DNA of 64,000 nt from Curtobacterium sp. S6. GTDB lineage: Bacteria; Actinomycetota; Actinomycetes; Actinomycetales; Micrococcaceae. Of this stretch, positions 31,960-41,026 are shown one piece after another. Within the stretch, counting starts at the first letter, position 1, and each line of letters starts with the position of its first letter. Location of the stretch: positions 744,001 to 808,000 of the forward strand of contig NZ_JHEL01000015.1 in assembly GCF_000710345.2 (NCBI RefSeq). The letters are read 5' to 3'. Made by a program: the position numbers and the translations under genes. The notes beneath the pieces were generated by a model. That model was not told the origin of the DNA. It made no database searches and saw nothing but the letters and a program-made list of their open reading frames with translations.

Positions 31960-32985
31960 TTACTCGCGGGCCATATCCCAGAGCCCTTCCGCGATTTCGG
32001 CGCTTCGACTCAGAACTCGCAACGCATGGGCCGGTGATACGCCTCCCACATCGCGATCCTCTTCGACCCGGATGCGCCCGGCCTCGGCACCGCCCAGACC
32101 CAGATCTCGCCAGGTCGTCCAGAAGGAATGGATCACGTTGACCGTGCTCTCGCGCTCGTCGACGGGCGAGACACCCAACCAGACGTCCTGGCCTGCGTCG
32201 ACGGCGCCCGCAATCGCCTCCCATTCCTTCGCGCCACGCCCCACGGGACGGCTCGCCAAGGCGTCGAAGGTCCGTCCCAGCTCGGGAGCGGCCAGGGCGC
32301 CGCCCGTGTCCAAGACGCTCCGCACGCCCAGTGACCTGGTGGTGTGGGATAACTCCGCGAGAACGTCACGGACCTCGGCCCTCGGAACGGAGCGCAGGGT
32401 GCGGTACCCGCTCGAGGTCGGGATGGTCCCGTCCATCGCGTCGCCGAGCCGCGTTTCGCACCACCGGATCGAGACGTCTTCCCCGTCGACGGCCGTTCGC
32501 AGGGACGCGACGAGGTCGTTTAGCCCCTCGTTGAGGGACGCGGCGATATCTCGCCGGGCCCCGTGGTCGCTGATCGCGGATTCCCCGTTGGCAAGTTTCA
32601 GCTCCGCGGCCAAGGTCACCGGCCCGGTCAGGGATACCACGGTGTGGCCGCGATGCCCTCCGCCGGCCGAGCCCACGACGTCTGCCAACACGTTGATATC
32701 GCTACGCAGCATGGAGGCTGCGGCCTTGGATTCCCGGCTCTCATGGTGACGTAACCGCCATCCGAAAGGCTGGCCGTCCGCCGAGAGCTCAGCCAAAACG
32801 GTGATCGACCGTGCCGTGCTCGTCGCGGCGTATCCCCGGTCGCCGAGAACCGGGAACGGGGTCAGGTGGGGCGCGCCCAGCTCTCCCCGCGACCCACGAA
32901 GCGCCTCGGGAAAATCGGTTCCGGGAAGAATGCCGGTCGACGCGGCGACCGGACGTGCATCGTCAGGCCCAGACATCTCGGTCAT
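31960..32985 (-). CDS. MetE/UROD-like superfamily protein (Rv3015c-like)
   Basis: The 341-residue protein belongs to the cobalamin-independent methionine synthase/uroporphyrinogen decarboxylase superfamily of TIM barrels. It resembles the conserved actinobacterial protein Rv3015c, often labelled methionine synthase. Visible parts are LPGTDFPEALRGSRGEL at the start, VVSLTGPVTLAAELKLANGE, VSIRWCETRLGDAM, and VLDTGGALAAPELGRTFDAL. It lacks the C-terminal zinc motifs of real MetE, so methyl transfer to homocysteine is doubtful. It overlaps the chorismate mutase by 4 nt and lies downstream of mnmA, the neighbourhood it has in mycobacteria, but the ligA usually next to it is absent here. Confidence 0.8.
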   Translation of the reverse strand: MTEMSGPDDARPVAASTGILPGTDFPEALRGSRGELGAPHLTPFPVLGDRGYAATSTARSITVLAELSADGQPFGWRLRHHESRESKAAASMLRSDINVLADVVGSAGGGHRGHTVVSLTGPVTLAAELKLANGESAISDHGARRDIAASLNEGLNDLVASLRTAVDGEDVSIRWCETRLGDAMDGTIPTSSGYRTLRSVPRAEVRDVLAELSHTTRSLGVRSVLDTGGALAAPELGRTFDALASRPVGRGAKEWEAIAGAVDAGQDVWLGVSPVDERESTVNVIHSFWTTWRDLGLGGAEAGRIRVEEDRDVGGVSPAHALRVLSRSAEIAEGLWDMARE

Positions 32986-33374
32986 GGGGCCGCGGGGGCG
33001 TCGTCCTCGCCCTGAGCCTGGCGGTGGTCATCGGCTATGCGCTCATGGTGCCGGATGACCTCGCTGATGATGAAGTTGAGAAATTTTTCGGCGAATTCCG
33101 GGTCCAGGTGCGCCTCTTCGGCCAGGGTCCGCAAGCGCTCGATCTGGGCGGCTTCTCTTCCCGGATCTCCGGCGGGCAATCGATATTGCGCCTTCAGGTG
33201 CCCGACGCGCTGCGTGGCCTTGAAACGCTCGGCGAGAATGTGGACCAGCGCGGCGTCGATGTTGTCGATCGTGCCCCGCATGCGGAGCAGCTCGTCGAAA
33301 ACCGCCGGATCGGCCTCATCGAGCGAACTGGCTCGAGCGTCGAAGTTTTCGTGATGCTCGGGAGATGACGTCAT
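32982..33374 (-). CDS. Chorismate mutase, AroQ type
   Basis: Chorismate mutase converts chorismate to prephenate, the first step toward phenylalanine and tyrosine. The 130-residue protein is all-helical and has the AroQ pattern: LRMRGTIDNIDAALVHILAERFK (read in two parts, with the active-site Arg, Asp and Arg/Lys residues), VGHLKAQYRLPAGDPGREA and a C-terminal helix ending NFIISEVIRHHERI. There is no signal peptide, so it is the cytoplasmic form. A TAGACT box 8 nt before the ATG suggests a leaderless mRNA. The stop overlaps the next gene's start (ATGA). Confidence 0.9.
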   Translation of the reverse strand: MTSSPEHHENFDARASSLDEADPAVFDELLRMRGTIDNIDAALVHILAERFKATQRVGHLKAQYRLPAGDPGREAAQIERLRTLAEEAHLDPEFAEKFLNFIISEVIRHHERIADDHRQAQGEDDAPAAP

Positions 33375-33382
33375 GGCTCACC

Positions 33383-33388
33383 AGTCTA
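33383..33388 (-). promoter_or_regulatory. -10 box of a probable leaderless chorismate mutase transcript
   Basis: TAGACT on the minus strand ends 8 nt before the ATG at 33374. Confidence 0.55.
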
Positions 33389-33456
33389 CGGTTTCTTGCC
33401 GCCACAACGCATTACGTGGCGGACGGTGACTCGCCCGGCCTACCGATGAGTGTCAC

Positions 33457-34632
33457 TCAGCCGGCGATGTCCGGGCGTGAAAGGGAGTAGGACCGATTGA
33501 TGGTCGCCTGCCCGAGAACTCGGGTGCCTTGATAGAGGACCACCGTCTGGCCGGGCGCCACCCCGCGGAGGGGTTCTTCGAGGCGAATCACGATTTCGCG
33601 CGCCTCGTCGCCGTCCACCTCGCCGATGGTCACGTGAGCCGTCGCGGGCACGGGATCCGCGTGGGCCCTGACCTGAGCCAAGACCTCGAAGGTCGCCGAG
33701 GTATCCCCGAAGGAAGGACGCGAATCGTCAAAGCCCTGGATCTCGGGGACCGGCAGTCCCGCCCAGCTCTCACGGATGCCGCGAATCTCGTCGACCGCGA
33801 GCATCTCTTTGGACCCCACGACGACCTCATTGGTTTTCGGCCGGATCTCCAGCACGAAACGGGGCTTGCCGTCCGAGGCCGGACGCCCGATCGACAGGCC
33901 CTTGCGCTGCCCCACGGTGAAGGCCCGGGCCCCGCGATGGGTTCCCAAAACTTCTCCCGAGGTATCCTTGATCTCCCCTTCTTCCAGGTCGATCCGCTCT
34001 TCGAGCCAGCCACGGGTATCGCCGTCTGGGATGAAACAGATGTCGTGAGAGTCGGGCTTCTTGGCGACCGAGAACCCCCTCGACTCGGCCTCGGCACGAA
34101 CCTCGGCCTTGGTCGGGGTCTCAGCAAGGGGAAACATCGAATGCTTGAGCTGTTCATGCGTCAAGACGCCGAGCACGTACGACTGGTCCTTGGCCCAATC
34201 GGCGGCGCGATGAAGCTGCCTGTTGCCGTCCTGGTCTTCGATGACCTTGGCATAGTGGCCCGTGCAAACGGCGTCGAAGCCGAGGGCAACTGCCTTTTCC
34301 AATAACGCGGCGAATTTGATCTTTTCATTGCACCGCATGCACGGATTCGGGGTCCGCCCTTGTGCGTATTCGTCGATAAAGTTGTCGACGACGTCTTCCT
34401 TGAACCGTTCCGAAAAATCCCAGACGTAAAACGGAATGCCGAGCGTATCGCACACCCGACGAGCGTCCATGGAGTCCTCGATCGTGCAACATCCCCGCGA
34501 TCCGGTGCGCAGGGTTCCGGGCATTCTGGATAATGCCAGGTGAACGCCCACGACGTCGTGGCCCGCGTCCACCGCGCGCGCGGCCGCCACGGCGGAATCC
34601 ACGCCGCCGCTCATCGCTGCCAATACCCTCAT
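33457..34632 (-). CDS. mnmA: tRNA-specific 2-thiouridylase MnmA
   Basis: MnmA thiolates U34 of Lys, Glu and Gln tRNAs, using sulfur passed on from a cysteine desulfurase. The ATP-binding [10 protein letters not shown] is at the N-terminus; the two catalytic cysteines are in [12 protein letters not shown] and [10 protein letters not shown]. The C-terminal beta-barrel domains are complete. ATG 34632 places [13 protein letters not shown] at the start, as in homologues; the open frame to 34713 adds unrelated residues. It follows the cysteine desulfurase gene by 96 nt on the same strand, the pairing known from mycobacteria (Rv3024c-Rv3025c). The predicted 391 residues are normal. Confidence 0.95.
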   Translation of the reverse strand: MRVLAAMSGGVDSAVAAARAVDAGHDVVGVHLALSRMPGTLRTGSRGCCTIEDSMDARRVCDTLGIPFYVWDFSERFKEDVVDNFIDEYAQGRTPNPCMRCNEKIKFAALLEKAVALGFDAVCTGHYAKVIEDQDGNRQLHRAADWAKDQSYVLGVLTHEQLKHSMFPLAETPTKAEVRAEAESRGFSVAKKPDSHDICFIPDGDTRGWLEERIDLEEGEIKDTSGEVLGTHRGARAFTVGQRKGLSIGRPASDGKPRFVLEIRPKTNEVVVGSKEMLAVDEIRGIRESWAGLPVPEIQGFDDSRPSFGDTSATFEVLAQVRAHADPVPATAHVTIGEVDGDEAREIVIRLEEPLRGVAPGQTVVLYQGTRVLGQATINRSYSLSRPDIAG

Positions 34633-34728
34633 GTGCCTTCTTCCTCGCGTGGTGTGCCGATCAGCCTCGCCACGGTACAACGAATCGTCGGGCCTCGCTA
34701 TTCCTCGAGTCACCTCCCACGAGGGGAA

Positions 34729-35934
34729 TCATGACCACGGACCGGATGGCGCATGATCGGCCATCCCCGCCGCCACCGCTTGCGCGTACGCGCCTGGCAA
34801 CGTCGAGACCAGCTTCTGGACGTCGGCGCTGGTCGTGCCGTGGCCCAAGGTAAAGCGCTGCGCACCGCGGGCCTCGACCTCACTGAGGCCCATCGCCAAA
34901 AGTACTTCGGACGGCCGCGGAACGCCCGCGTTGCACGCTGAACCGGTCGAGGAAAGGACGCCGGCCATGTCGAGCAAGAAAAGCAGCGAATCTCCTTCGC
35001 AACCGGGGAAGGTGAAGTGGGCATTTCCCGGAAGGCGCCGGTCGACCGACAGCTCCTGAGGCCCTCGGAGAACCGCCTCGGGGATAGAGGCTCGAACGCC
35101 CTCGACGAGCTCGTCACGCAGGGCCGCGATCCGCCGGGCCTCTTGCGAAAGCCGCCCGCACGCGTGCTCGGCGGCAACCCCAAATCCTACGATCGCGGGC
35201 GCATCGATGGTCCCCGACCGGACATCGCGCTCTTGCCCGCCTCCGTGGATCACGGCCGTCAGCGGCGCCTGCCGCGTCGCGATCAGCGCGCCGATCCCCA
35301 TCGGGGCCCCGATCTTGTGGCCGGAAATCGCCATGGAGGTGCATCCCAAGGCGTGAAAATCCACGTCCACCGCGCCGAAGGCCTGCACGGCGTCCGTGTG
35401 GAACGGAACGTGGTGCCGTTGGCACACCTCGGCAAGCTGGGCTATCGGCTGTATGGTCCCGACCTCGTTATTGGCCATCATGACGGTCACGAATGCCACA
35501 TCGTCCGACGACGCGAGGCGCTCCTCGAGGTCTTGGGGGCGCACACGGCCGTGCTCATCCACCGGCAGCCAGTCAAGTTCGGCCCCCTGGTGGTCTTCGA
35601 GCCACACGGCCGCGTCCTTGACCGCGTGATGCTCGATCGGGCTCACGATGATTCGGCGCCGTTGAGGGGACTGCTCCCGACGCTTCCAGTACATCCCCTT
35701 GACCGCCAGGTTGTCGGCTTCCGTGCCACCGGCGGTGAAGATCACCTCGGCCGGATCGGAGCCCACCACGCGGGCGATCCTTTCTCGTGCGGTTTCCACG
35801 GCCATGCGGGCACGTCGCCCGGCAGCGTGGAGGGACGAGGGGTTACCGCCGTCGCGCATCTGCTCGACCATGGCCTCCAACGCCGCCTCCAGGACGGGCG
35901 CGGTCGCCGCATTGTCGAGATAGACTCCGTGCAC
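34729..35934 (-). CDS. Cysteine desulfurase (IscS/NifS type)
   Basis: This PLP enzyme takes sulfur from cysteine for tRNA thiolation and possibly Fe-S assembly. It starts VYLDNAATAPVLEAAL; the PLP-binding Lys is in MAISGHKIGAPMGIGAL, and the persulfide Cys is in STGSACNAGVPRPSEVLLAM, in the long flexible loop of the IscS type. The GTG at 35934 follows AGGAGG by ten bases; the upstream TTG of the open frame overlaps that ribosome binding site and is unlikely. Neighbour mnmA suggests that sulfur relay to tRNA is a main task. Symbols iscS and nifS are both used for it. Confidence 0.93.
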   Translation of the reverse strand: MHGVYLDNAATAPVLEAALEAMVEQMRDGGNPSSLHAAGRRARMAVETARERIARVVGSDPAEVIFTAGGTEADNLAVKGMYWKRREQSPQRRRIIVSPIEHHAVKDAAVWLEDHQGAELDWLPVDEHGRVRPQDLEERLASSDDVAFVTVMMANNEVGTIQPIAQLAEVCQRHHVPFHTDAVQAFGAVDVDFHALGCTSMAISGHKIGAPMGIGALIATRQAPLTAVIHGGGQERDVRSGTIDAPAIVGFGVAAEHACGRLSQEARRIAALRDELVEGVRASIPEAVLRGPQELSVDRRLPGNAHFTFPGCEGDSLLFLLDMAGVLSSTGSACNAGVPRPSEVLLAMGLSEVEARGAQRFTLGHGTTSADVQKLVSTLPGAYAQAVAAGMADHAPSGPWS

Positions 35935-36055
35935 TCTGCGCACCCCTCCTGATGGGATCGTCCACAAACGTTTTCGAGGACCGGTGAAAGCGGTCTCGGC
36001 GGTTATCAGTCTAATCTCCCCGCAGATGGGTGAGAACCTGACGGGGTGGCCGGAC

Positions 36056-36061
36056 TAGAAT
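36056..36061 (+). promoter_or_regulatory. -10 box of a probable leaderless trmL transcript
   Basis: TAGAAT ends 8 nt before the GTG at 36070, with no ribosome binding site between. Confidence 0.6.
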
Positions 36062-36069
36062 GACCCGAC

Positions 36070-36534
36070 GTGTTCAATATCCTGTTCTATACGCCCGAAA
36101 TCCCCGGAAATACCGGCAACGCGATTCGCCTCGCCGCGGTGACCGGTGCGCACCTCCATCTGGTCGAGCCTTTGGGATTCTCTTTCGAAGACTCGCATCT
36201 GCGCCGCGCCGGTCTGGACTACCACGATCTCGCGGTCGTCACCGTTCATCAGACCTTCGAGGATGCGCTCCGCGCGCTGGAGGGGTCCAGACTCATCGCC
36301 TTCAGCACCGTGGGTACCACCAATTTCGCGGAAGTGGCGTACCGCCCGGGCGACACCTTGGTCTTCGGCCCGGAATCGGTGGGCCTGCCCGAGGAGGTCC
36401 AGCACGACGCCCGCATCAGTGAGCTGGTACGCATCCCGATGATCGCGGGGCGTCGCTCCTTGAACCTCGCGAACTCGGCATCGATCGCGGTGTACGAAGC
36501 GTGGCGACAGAACGGGTACGGAGGAGTCCTCTAG
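36070..36534 (+). CDS. trmL: tRNA (cytidine/uridine-2'-O)-methyltransferase TrmL
   Basis: TrmL is a SPOUT-class methylase that modifies the wobble ribose of tRNA-Leu. The short 154-residue form has the N-terminal NILFYTPEIPGNTGNAIRLA, the SAM-binding trefoil knot with DTLVFGPESVGLPEE, and the closing RSLNLANSASIAVYEAWRQ. The start is GTG 36070, directly behind a TAGAAT box. It is the only plus-strand gene between the divergent sulfur genes and the converging htrA, and a strong terminator follows. With mnmA nearby, the segment is rich in wobble-position tRNA modification. Confidence 0.93.
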   Translation: MFNILFYTPEIPGNTGNAIRLAAVTGAHLHLVEPLGFSFEDSHLRRAGLDYHDLAVVTVHQTFEDALRALEGSRLIAFSTVGTTNFAEVAYRPGDTLVFGPESVGLPEEVQHDARISELVRIPMIAGRRSLNLANSASIAVYEAWRQNGYGGVL

Positions 36535-36564
36535 GCCACCGCAGACTCCCGCCGCCTACGACGA

Positions 36565-36602
36565 GAGGGGCCCGAACCATGCGTCCTTGGTTCGGGCCCC
36601 TC
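36565..36602. terminator. Bidirectional terminator between trmL and the HtrA-like gene
   Basis: GAGGGGCCCGAACCA (36565-36579) pairs perfectly with TGGTTCGGGCCCCTC (36588-36602), a 15-bp stem with an 8-nt loop between converging genes. Confidence 0.86.
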
Positions 36603-36613
36603 AGTGTTCGCGA

Positions 36614-38224
36614 CTATTTCCCGGAGGAACTCGCGGCGTCCCCCAAGGTGACCTTGGTGTCGGTCGTGTTTCCGCCTCGGGTGTAGCTGATATCGACCTC
36701 TTGACCCGCGGAGGCTTCACGGACCGCAGCGGTCAGCGATTCCGCATCCGACACCGAGTGTCCGTTCAATTTGGTCACCACGTCTCCATTCTTCAAGCCG
36801 GCTTTTGCCGCGGGAGATCCCGAGGAGACGTCCTTGATCAGCGCGCCATTGGTGAAGGAGCTGTCCGAAGAACTCGACCCGCCAGCCGGACTGGACGAGA
36901 CGGTGGCCCCGAGCATTCCGTGTGAGGCGGAGCCGTTGTCGATGATTTCTTGCCCCACTCGCTTGGCGTAATTGATCGGAATCGAGAATCCCACGCCGAT
37001 ATTGCCCGAGGATCCTGAGCTCGAATCGCTCTGCCCACCGGCCGAGGCAATGGCCACGTTAATGCCGATGACTTCCCCCTTGGAATTGACGAGGGCGCCG
37101 CCTGAGTTGCCGGGGTTGATCGCCGCATCGGTCTGCAATACGTTCAGGGCGATCGACTTGGTGGACTGGCTGTTTTTAGTTCCCCCGTTCTTATCCGGGT
37201 ACTCAAACTGGAACGGCGATGAGCTGCCCTGGTCGCCGTCCGATGAGCCCCCGTCGTCGGGCGCCGCCGAAGAAGCCACCGAAATGGTGCGGTTCAGGTT
37301 CGACACGATGCCGTCCGTGACCGTTCCGTCCAGCCCGAGGGGGGCTCCGATAGCCACGGCGACGTCGCCCACGTTCAGCGAGCTGGAATCGGCCATGGAA
37401 GCCGGCGTCAGGTTAAGGCCGCTCGGGTCTACCTTGATGACGGCCAGGTCGGACGTTGGGTCCGTGCCGACCACCTTGGCGTCCTTGACGGCCCCGTTAG
37501 ATAGCTTGACCTGGATCGTGGAATTGCTGCTCGTGCCGTCGAGGGTCACCACGTGCGTGTTGGTCAGGATGTGCCCCTGATCGTCCAAGATCACGCCGGA
37601 GCCCGAACCGCTCTGTTGCCCCCCGCTGACCGAAATCGTGGCCACCGAAGGCGATGCTTTTTGGGCGGCGGCCGTGACCGCGTTGACGGAGTCTTTGTTG
37701 TTGACGATCGTGGTCTCCGGGCCCGCGGCGGAGGTCGAGCTGCCCTCGTGATTCAGGAGTGCTCCGGCGCCGACGGCCACGCCCCCGCCCAAGAGGGCCG
37801 CCAAGAACATTCCACCGATCAGAGTGCCGGTACCGAAGCGGTGTTGCCGGCCTTTCGGCGAACCGGCGGCATAGGGATTGGGCGACGCGTAGCCGTAGGA
37901 CTGCGAGTCGTGGGCCCCCACGCCCGGCGTTCCGTACGCGTATCCTCCGTACTGATTGCCGTAACCGTTCTGGGGCGCCTGTTCGCCGCGTTCCCCCGCG
38001 TAGGCACCGTTGGCGTCAGAGGCTCCCTCGTACGAGCCGTACTGCGGGAGTGGCTGGGTTCGGTCGCCGCCGTCCCGCGGAGGCTGTTGCGGGTAGGGTT
38101 CGGTCCTTTCGGAATCCTGACCGGGACGAATGTACTCATAGCCCCCGGGGGCCTCAGGCGTGCGGTCCTCGTCCGAGCCGCCGTTCAGAGAAGAGTGTCG
38201 GTTGTCTTCCGGGTTCTGAGACAT
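36614..38224 (-). CDS. HtrA/DegP-like membrane-anchored serine protease with PDZ domain
   Basis: The 536-residue protein has a Tyr/Gly/Pro/Gln-rich cytoplasmic tail (about 1-125), one membrane segment (TLIGGMFLAALLGGGVAVGA, near 135-155), a trypsin-like domain and a C-terminal PDZ domain. The catalytic triad is visible: His in HILTNTHVV, Asp in SDLAVIKVD, and Ser in NPGNSGGALVNSKGE. The PDZ is marked by GSPAAKAGLKNGDVVTKLNG. Such proteases degrade or refold damaged proteins outside the membrane. AAGG lies six bases before the ATG. It is divergent from the coiled-coil/pspA pair, suggesting a shared envelope-stress function, which is inference. Confidence 0.92.
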   Translation of the reverse strand: MSQNPEDNRHSSLNGGSDEDRTPEAPGGYEYIRPGQDSERTEPYPQQPPRDGGDRTQPLPQYGSYEGASDANGAYAGERGEQAPQNGYGNQYGGYAYGTPGVGAHDSQSYGYASPNPYAAGSPKGRQHRFGTGTLIGGMFLAALLGGGVAVGAGALLNHEGSSTSAAGPETTIVNNKDSVNAVTAAAQKASPSVATISVSGGQQSGSGSGVILDDQGHILTNTHVVTLDGTSSNSTIQVKLSNGAVKDAKVVGTDPTSDLAVIKVDPSGLNLTPASMADSSSLNVGDVAVAIGAPLGLDGTVTDGIVSNLNRTISVASSAAPDDGGSSDGDQGSSSPFQFEYPDKNGGTKNSQSTKSIALNVLQTDAAINPGNSGGALVNSKGEVIGINVAIASAGGQSDSSSGSSGNIGVGFSIPINYAKRVGQEIIDNGSASHGMLGATVSSSPAGGSSSSDSSFTNGALIKDVSSGSPAAKAGLKNGDVVTKLNGHSVSDAESLTAAVREASAGQEVDISYTRGGNTTDTKVTLGDAASSSGK

Positions 38225-38440
38225 GTCTCGCCTTTCATCTCACGGTCTCGCCGTGATCTCCGTACACAGAGGAAATCCATTTTGTGCGATATGGGTCTTC
38301 CCCGACTATGTCCGATCGGACTGTGGGAGTCTTGTGCGGTTTCTGGAAGTTTACTGGAGCTTTTCGAGCATGCGTCGTGCGCGGCCACGCTCTGCGCGAA
38401 GAGCCTGTGGACGACCGCCAAAAATCGGGAACCCTGGTCC

Positions 38441-38446
38441 TAGACT
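38441..38446 (+). promoter_or_regulatory. Possible -10 box for the coiled-coil membrane protein and pspA
   Basis: TAGACT would start transcription near 38453, giving a 33-nt leader with a TGAGG ribosome binding site before the ATG at 38486. No clear -35 is seen. Confidence 0.45.
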
Positions 38447-38485
38447 GGTATTCACAAGTTTTCCCGGAACAATTGAGGTCCGAGC

Positions 38486-40096
38486 ATGCCTACCTCTCGA
38501 CGCCGATCACGTGCCGCCGCCTGGGGTCTGCCCATGGCCTGCGTCATGATCTGCATCAGCAGACCCGCGGTGGCCGCACCGCCCGTTCCAGCGGCGAGTC
38601 CGGTCCTCGGCGCGGGGATCACGGGGCTGTTCACGGGAATCGGGATTCTGGTGGTCATCTCCCTGGCGGTGGCCTTGGTCTGGTGGTACATCACGACCCG
38701 GTCCAGGAGATCGCGGCAGGTCGATCGCTATTCGCAGGCCGCGGCCAAGTACTCGGCTCCCGGAACGGCGCCCTCCGCATCGGTGGCCGACCTTCGGGCC
38801 CGCGCCGGGAGTCTCCTCGTCAGCACCGATGATGCCATTGCCCACGCGGAGCAAGAAGTGGCCTTTGCGCAGGCCCAATTCGGCGAGGATCAAATCCGTC
38901 CTTTTCACATCGCCATCGACCAGGCCAAAGCCCACATGCGCCGCAGCTTTCAGCTGCAGAATCAGCTCGATGACGACATCCCCGATACCGAAGAGGACCA
39001 ACGGACATGGTTAAACGAGATCATCGCCGGATGCACTTCGGCTCAAGAGTCCTTGAAACAGCACGAGGAGAATTTTTCCTCGCTCCGCCAATTGGAACGT
39101 CGGGCGCCTGAGGCCCTCGACGAACTCGACGCCGACATTCTCACCGCAAGGGGTTCGATCCCCTCCTGGACCGAGCGCTATTCCGCCCTCAAAGAACATT
39201 ATGCGAGCGAGGCCACGTCCTCGGTCTCCGAGAACCTGGGCGAGGCCGAAGACCGACTGGCCTTCGCCGAGCACGTCGCCCGTCAAGCTCGCCAAGCGCT
39301 GAATTCGGGCGACTCTTCCGAAGCCGTCGTGAATATTCGATCGGGGGAAGAGGCGGTGGGCCAGGCCACCGGGTTGCTGGAGGCCATCGGGCATGCGAGC
39401 GATGAGCTGGACCGAGCCGACAAGGCTCTCAGCGAGGCTACGGCCCAGGCCAAAACCGACCTCGCGGAGACCTCCTCGTTGATGCAACGCGGCGCGTTCT
39501 CGGACCTGGCCGGTAGCACCGCGAGCGTTGAGTCCGTCGTCCAAGAGATCGAAGCCGCCCGGCAGCGGGGGCCCATTGACCCCCTGGCCTTGTCTCGTCG
39601 CCTCTCAGAGTCGCGCCGAGAACTGGATAAAGGGCTCGAAAGCATCCGCGATCAGAACCAGCGTGATCGCGCCGCGCGCGAAACCTTGGCTCATACGATG
39701 CTCTCGGCCCAGGCCCGTCTGACCTCGGCGGCGGACTACGTCCGTTCCCGGCGCGGCGGCATTCAGTCTGAGGCCCGAACCCGCCTCCGCGAGGCCGAAC
39801 GCCACGTGGACGAGGCAGAAAAGCTACGTGTCTCGGATCCCAGCGGAGCCCTCAACCACGCCAATCAAGCGATCCGCTTGGCCGAAGACGCCCAACGCAT
39901 TGCTATGGGAGATGTCAGCGAGTTCTCCCAGCAGGGCTACGGCCCGGCCGGTGGATTCGGTTCCGCGGCCCTGGGTGGCATCTTCTTCGGTCAGGGCGGA
40001 GCACGTGGCTTCCCGGGAAGCTCCATCGGCCAGGGAGGCCCTGGCGCGGGCGGCGCCCCAGGCTTTGGAGGTGGGTTTACCGGACGAGGGCTCTGA
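38486..40096 (+). CDS. Coiled-coil membrane protein related to TPM-domain proteins, TPM domain absent
   Basis: The 536-residue protein has a signal-like start (MACVMICISRPAVAA), a short linker, one membrane segment (about 46-72), a basic stop-transfer RRSRQ and then some 380 residues of helical coiled coil, ending in a Gly/Phe-rich tail (GFGSAALGGIFFGQGG). The cytoplasmic part, with VSTDDAIAHAEQEVAFAQAQFG, matches the region that follows the TPM domain in actinobacterial TPM-domain proteins found upstream of pspA. Here the signal is followed almost at once by the membrane segment, so the extracytoplasmic TPM domain (usually over 100 residues) is missing. It is 113 nt upstream of pspA, and the two are probably partners. 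Confidence 0.75.
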   Translation: MPTSRRRSRAAAWGLPMACVMICISRPAVAAPPVPAASPVLGAGITGLFTGIGILVVISLAVALVWWYITTRSRRSRQVDRYSQAAAKYSAPGTAPSASVADLRARAGSLLVSTDDAIAHAEQEVAFAQAQFGEDQIRPFHIAIDQAKAHMRRSFQLQNQLDDDIPDTEEDQRTWLNEIIAGCTSAQESLKQHEENFSSLRQLERRAPEALDELDADILTARGSIPSWTERYSALKEHYASEATSSVSENLGEAEDRLAFAEHVARQARQALNSGDSSEAVVNIRSGEEAVGQATGLLEAIGHASDELDRADKALSEATAQAKTDLAETSSLMQRGAFSDLAGSTASVESVVQEIEAARQRGPIDPLALSRRLSESRRELDKGLESIRDQNQRDRAARETLAHTMLSAQARLTSAADYVRSRRGGIQSEARTRLREAERHVDEAEKLRVSDPSGALNHANQAIRLAEDAQRIAMGDVSEFSQQGYGPAGGFGSAALGGIFFGQGGARGFPGSSIGQGGPGAGGAPGFGGGFTGRGL

Positions 40097-40209
40097 CCCG
40101 GTCTCTTCCCTCTTCTCTCTTCCCCTACGCCACATACTTTCGACGCCTTTCCTGAACACATCGGAGAAACAACGCGGTTCCATACCGGACCCGAGAAATG
40201 AGGACAGCA

Positions 40210-40929
40210 ATGGCAAAACAATCGATTTTCGGACGCATCGGGCAGCTGGCCAAGGCCAATATCAACGCCCTGATTGATTCCGCGGAAGACCCGCAGAAAA
40301 TGCTCGACCAGATGGTGCGGGACTACAAGAACAACATCGTCGAAGCCGAGCAGGCCGTGGCCCAGACGATTGGCAACCTCCGCATGCTCGAACAGGACCA
40401 CGCGGAAGATCTTCGGGACGCCGAGGAATGGGGCCAGAAGGCCATCGCCGCTTCAGATACCGCCGATCGGTACCGCGCCGACGGCGACACCGCGAATGCC
40501 GATAAATTCGACAACCTCGCGAAGGTCGCGCTGCAACGTCAGATGAGTTCCGAAAAGGAGGCCCAGGACGCCGAGCCTCAGATTGCCACGCAGACGCAGA
40601 CCGTCGAAAAGCTCAAAGACGGCCTTAACAAGATGCGCTCGAAGCTCGACGAACTGTCGCGGAAGCGTGACGAGCTCAACGCTCGCCAGAAGACCGCACA
40701 GGCACAGAGCCAGGTCAACGATTCCCTAAAGGCCTTCGACCTGATGGATTCCACGAGCGAGGTCAGCCGTTTCGAGGAAAAGGTGCGCCGGGAAGAGGCG
40801 AGGGTTCGAGGGCAGGAAGAGCTCGCCGCGTCGTCCTTGGATGCCCAATTCGAATCTCTCGAAGACCTCAGCCAGCAGTCCGAGGTTGAGAACCGCCTCG
40901 CAGCGCTCAAGAACAAAAAATCCAGCTAA
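40210..40929 (+). CDS. pspA: PspA/IM30 family protein
   Basis: PspA/IM30 (ESCRT-III-like) proteins coat and stabilise stressed membranes. The 239 residues are almost wholly helical, starting with the amphipathic FGRIGQLAKANINALIDSAEDP and continuing with the typical MLDQMVRDYKNNIVEAEQAVAQ and long coiled coil (ATQTQTVEKLKDGLNKMRSK), read here in part. GAGGA lies five bases before ATG 40210. The pairing with an upstream coiled-coil membrane protein suggests a membrane anchor for PspA. A perfect terminator stem follows 25 nt after the stop. Confidence 0.93.
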   Translation: MAKQSIFGRIGQLAKANINALIDSAEDPQKMLDQMVRDYKNNIVEAEQAVAQTIGNLRMLEQDHAEDLRDAEEWGQKAIAASDTADRYRADGDTANADKFDNLAKVALQRQMSSEKEAQDAEPQIATQTQTVEKLKDGLNKMRSKLDELSRKRDELNARQKTAQAQSQVNDSLKAFDLMDSTSEVSRFEEKVRREEARVRGQEELAASSLDAQFESLEDLSQQSEVENRLAALKNKKSS

Positions 40930-40954
40930 TCGGCCCCGCCCTGCCCGACGTCGC

Positions 40955-40990
40955 GCCCGAGGTTCCACCGAGTCCGGTGGAACCTCGGGC
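40955..40990 (+). terminator. Terminator after pspA
   Basis: GCCCGAGGTTCCACCG (40955-40970) pairs perfectly with CGGTGGAACCTCGGGC (40975-40990) around AGTC, a 16-bp stem. Confidence 0.86.
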
Positions 40991-41026
40991 CGGCGCGGGC
41001 CATCACGGAGCTTCAGGAGACCACAG

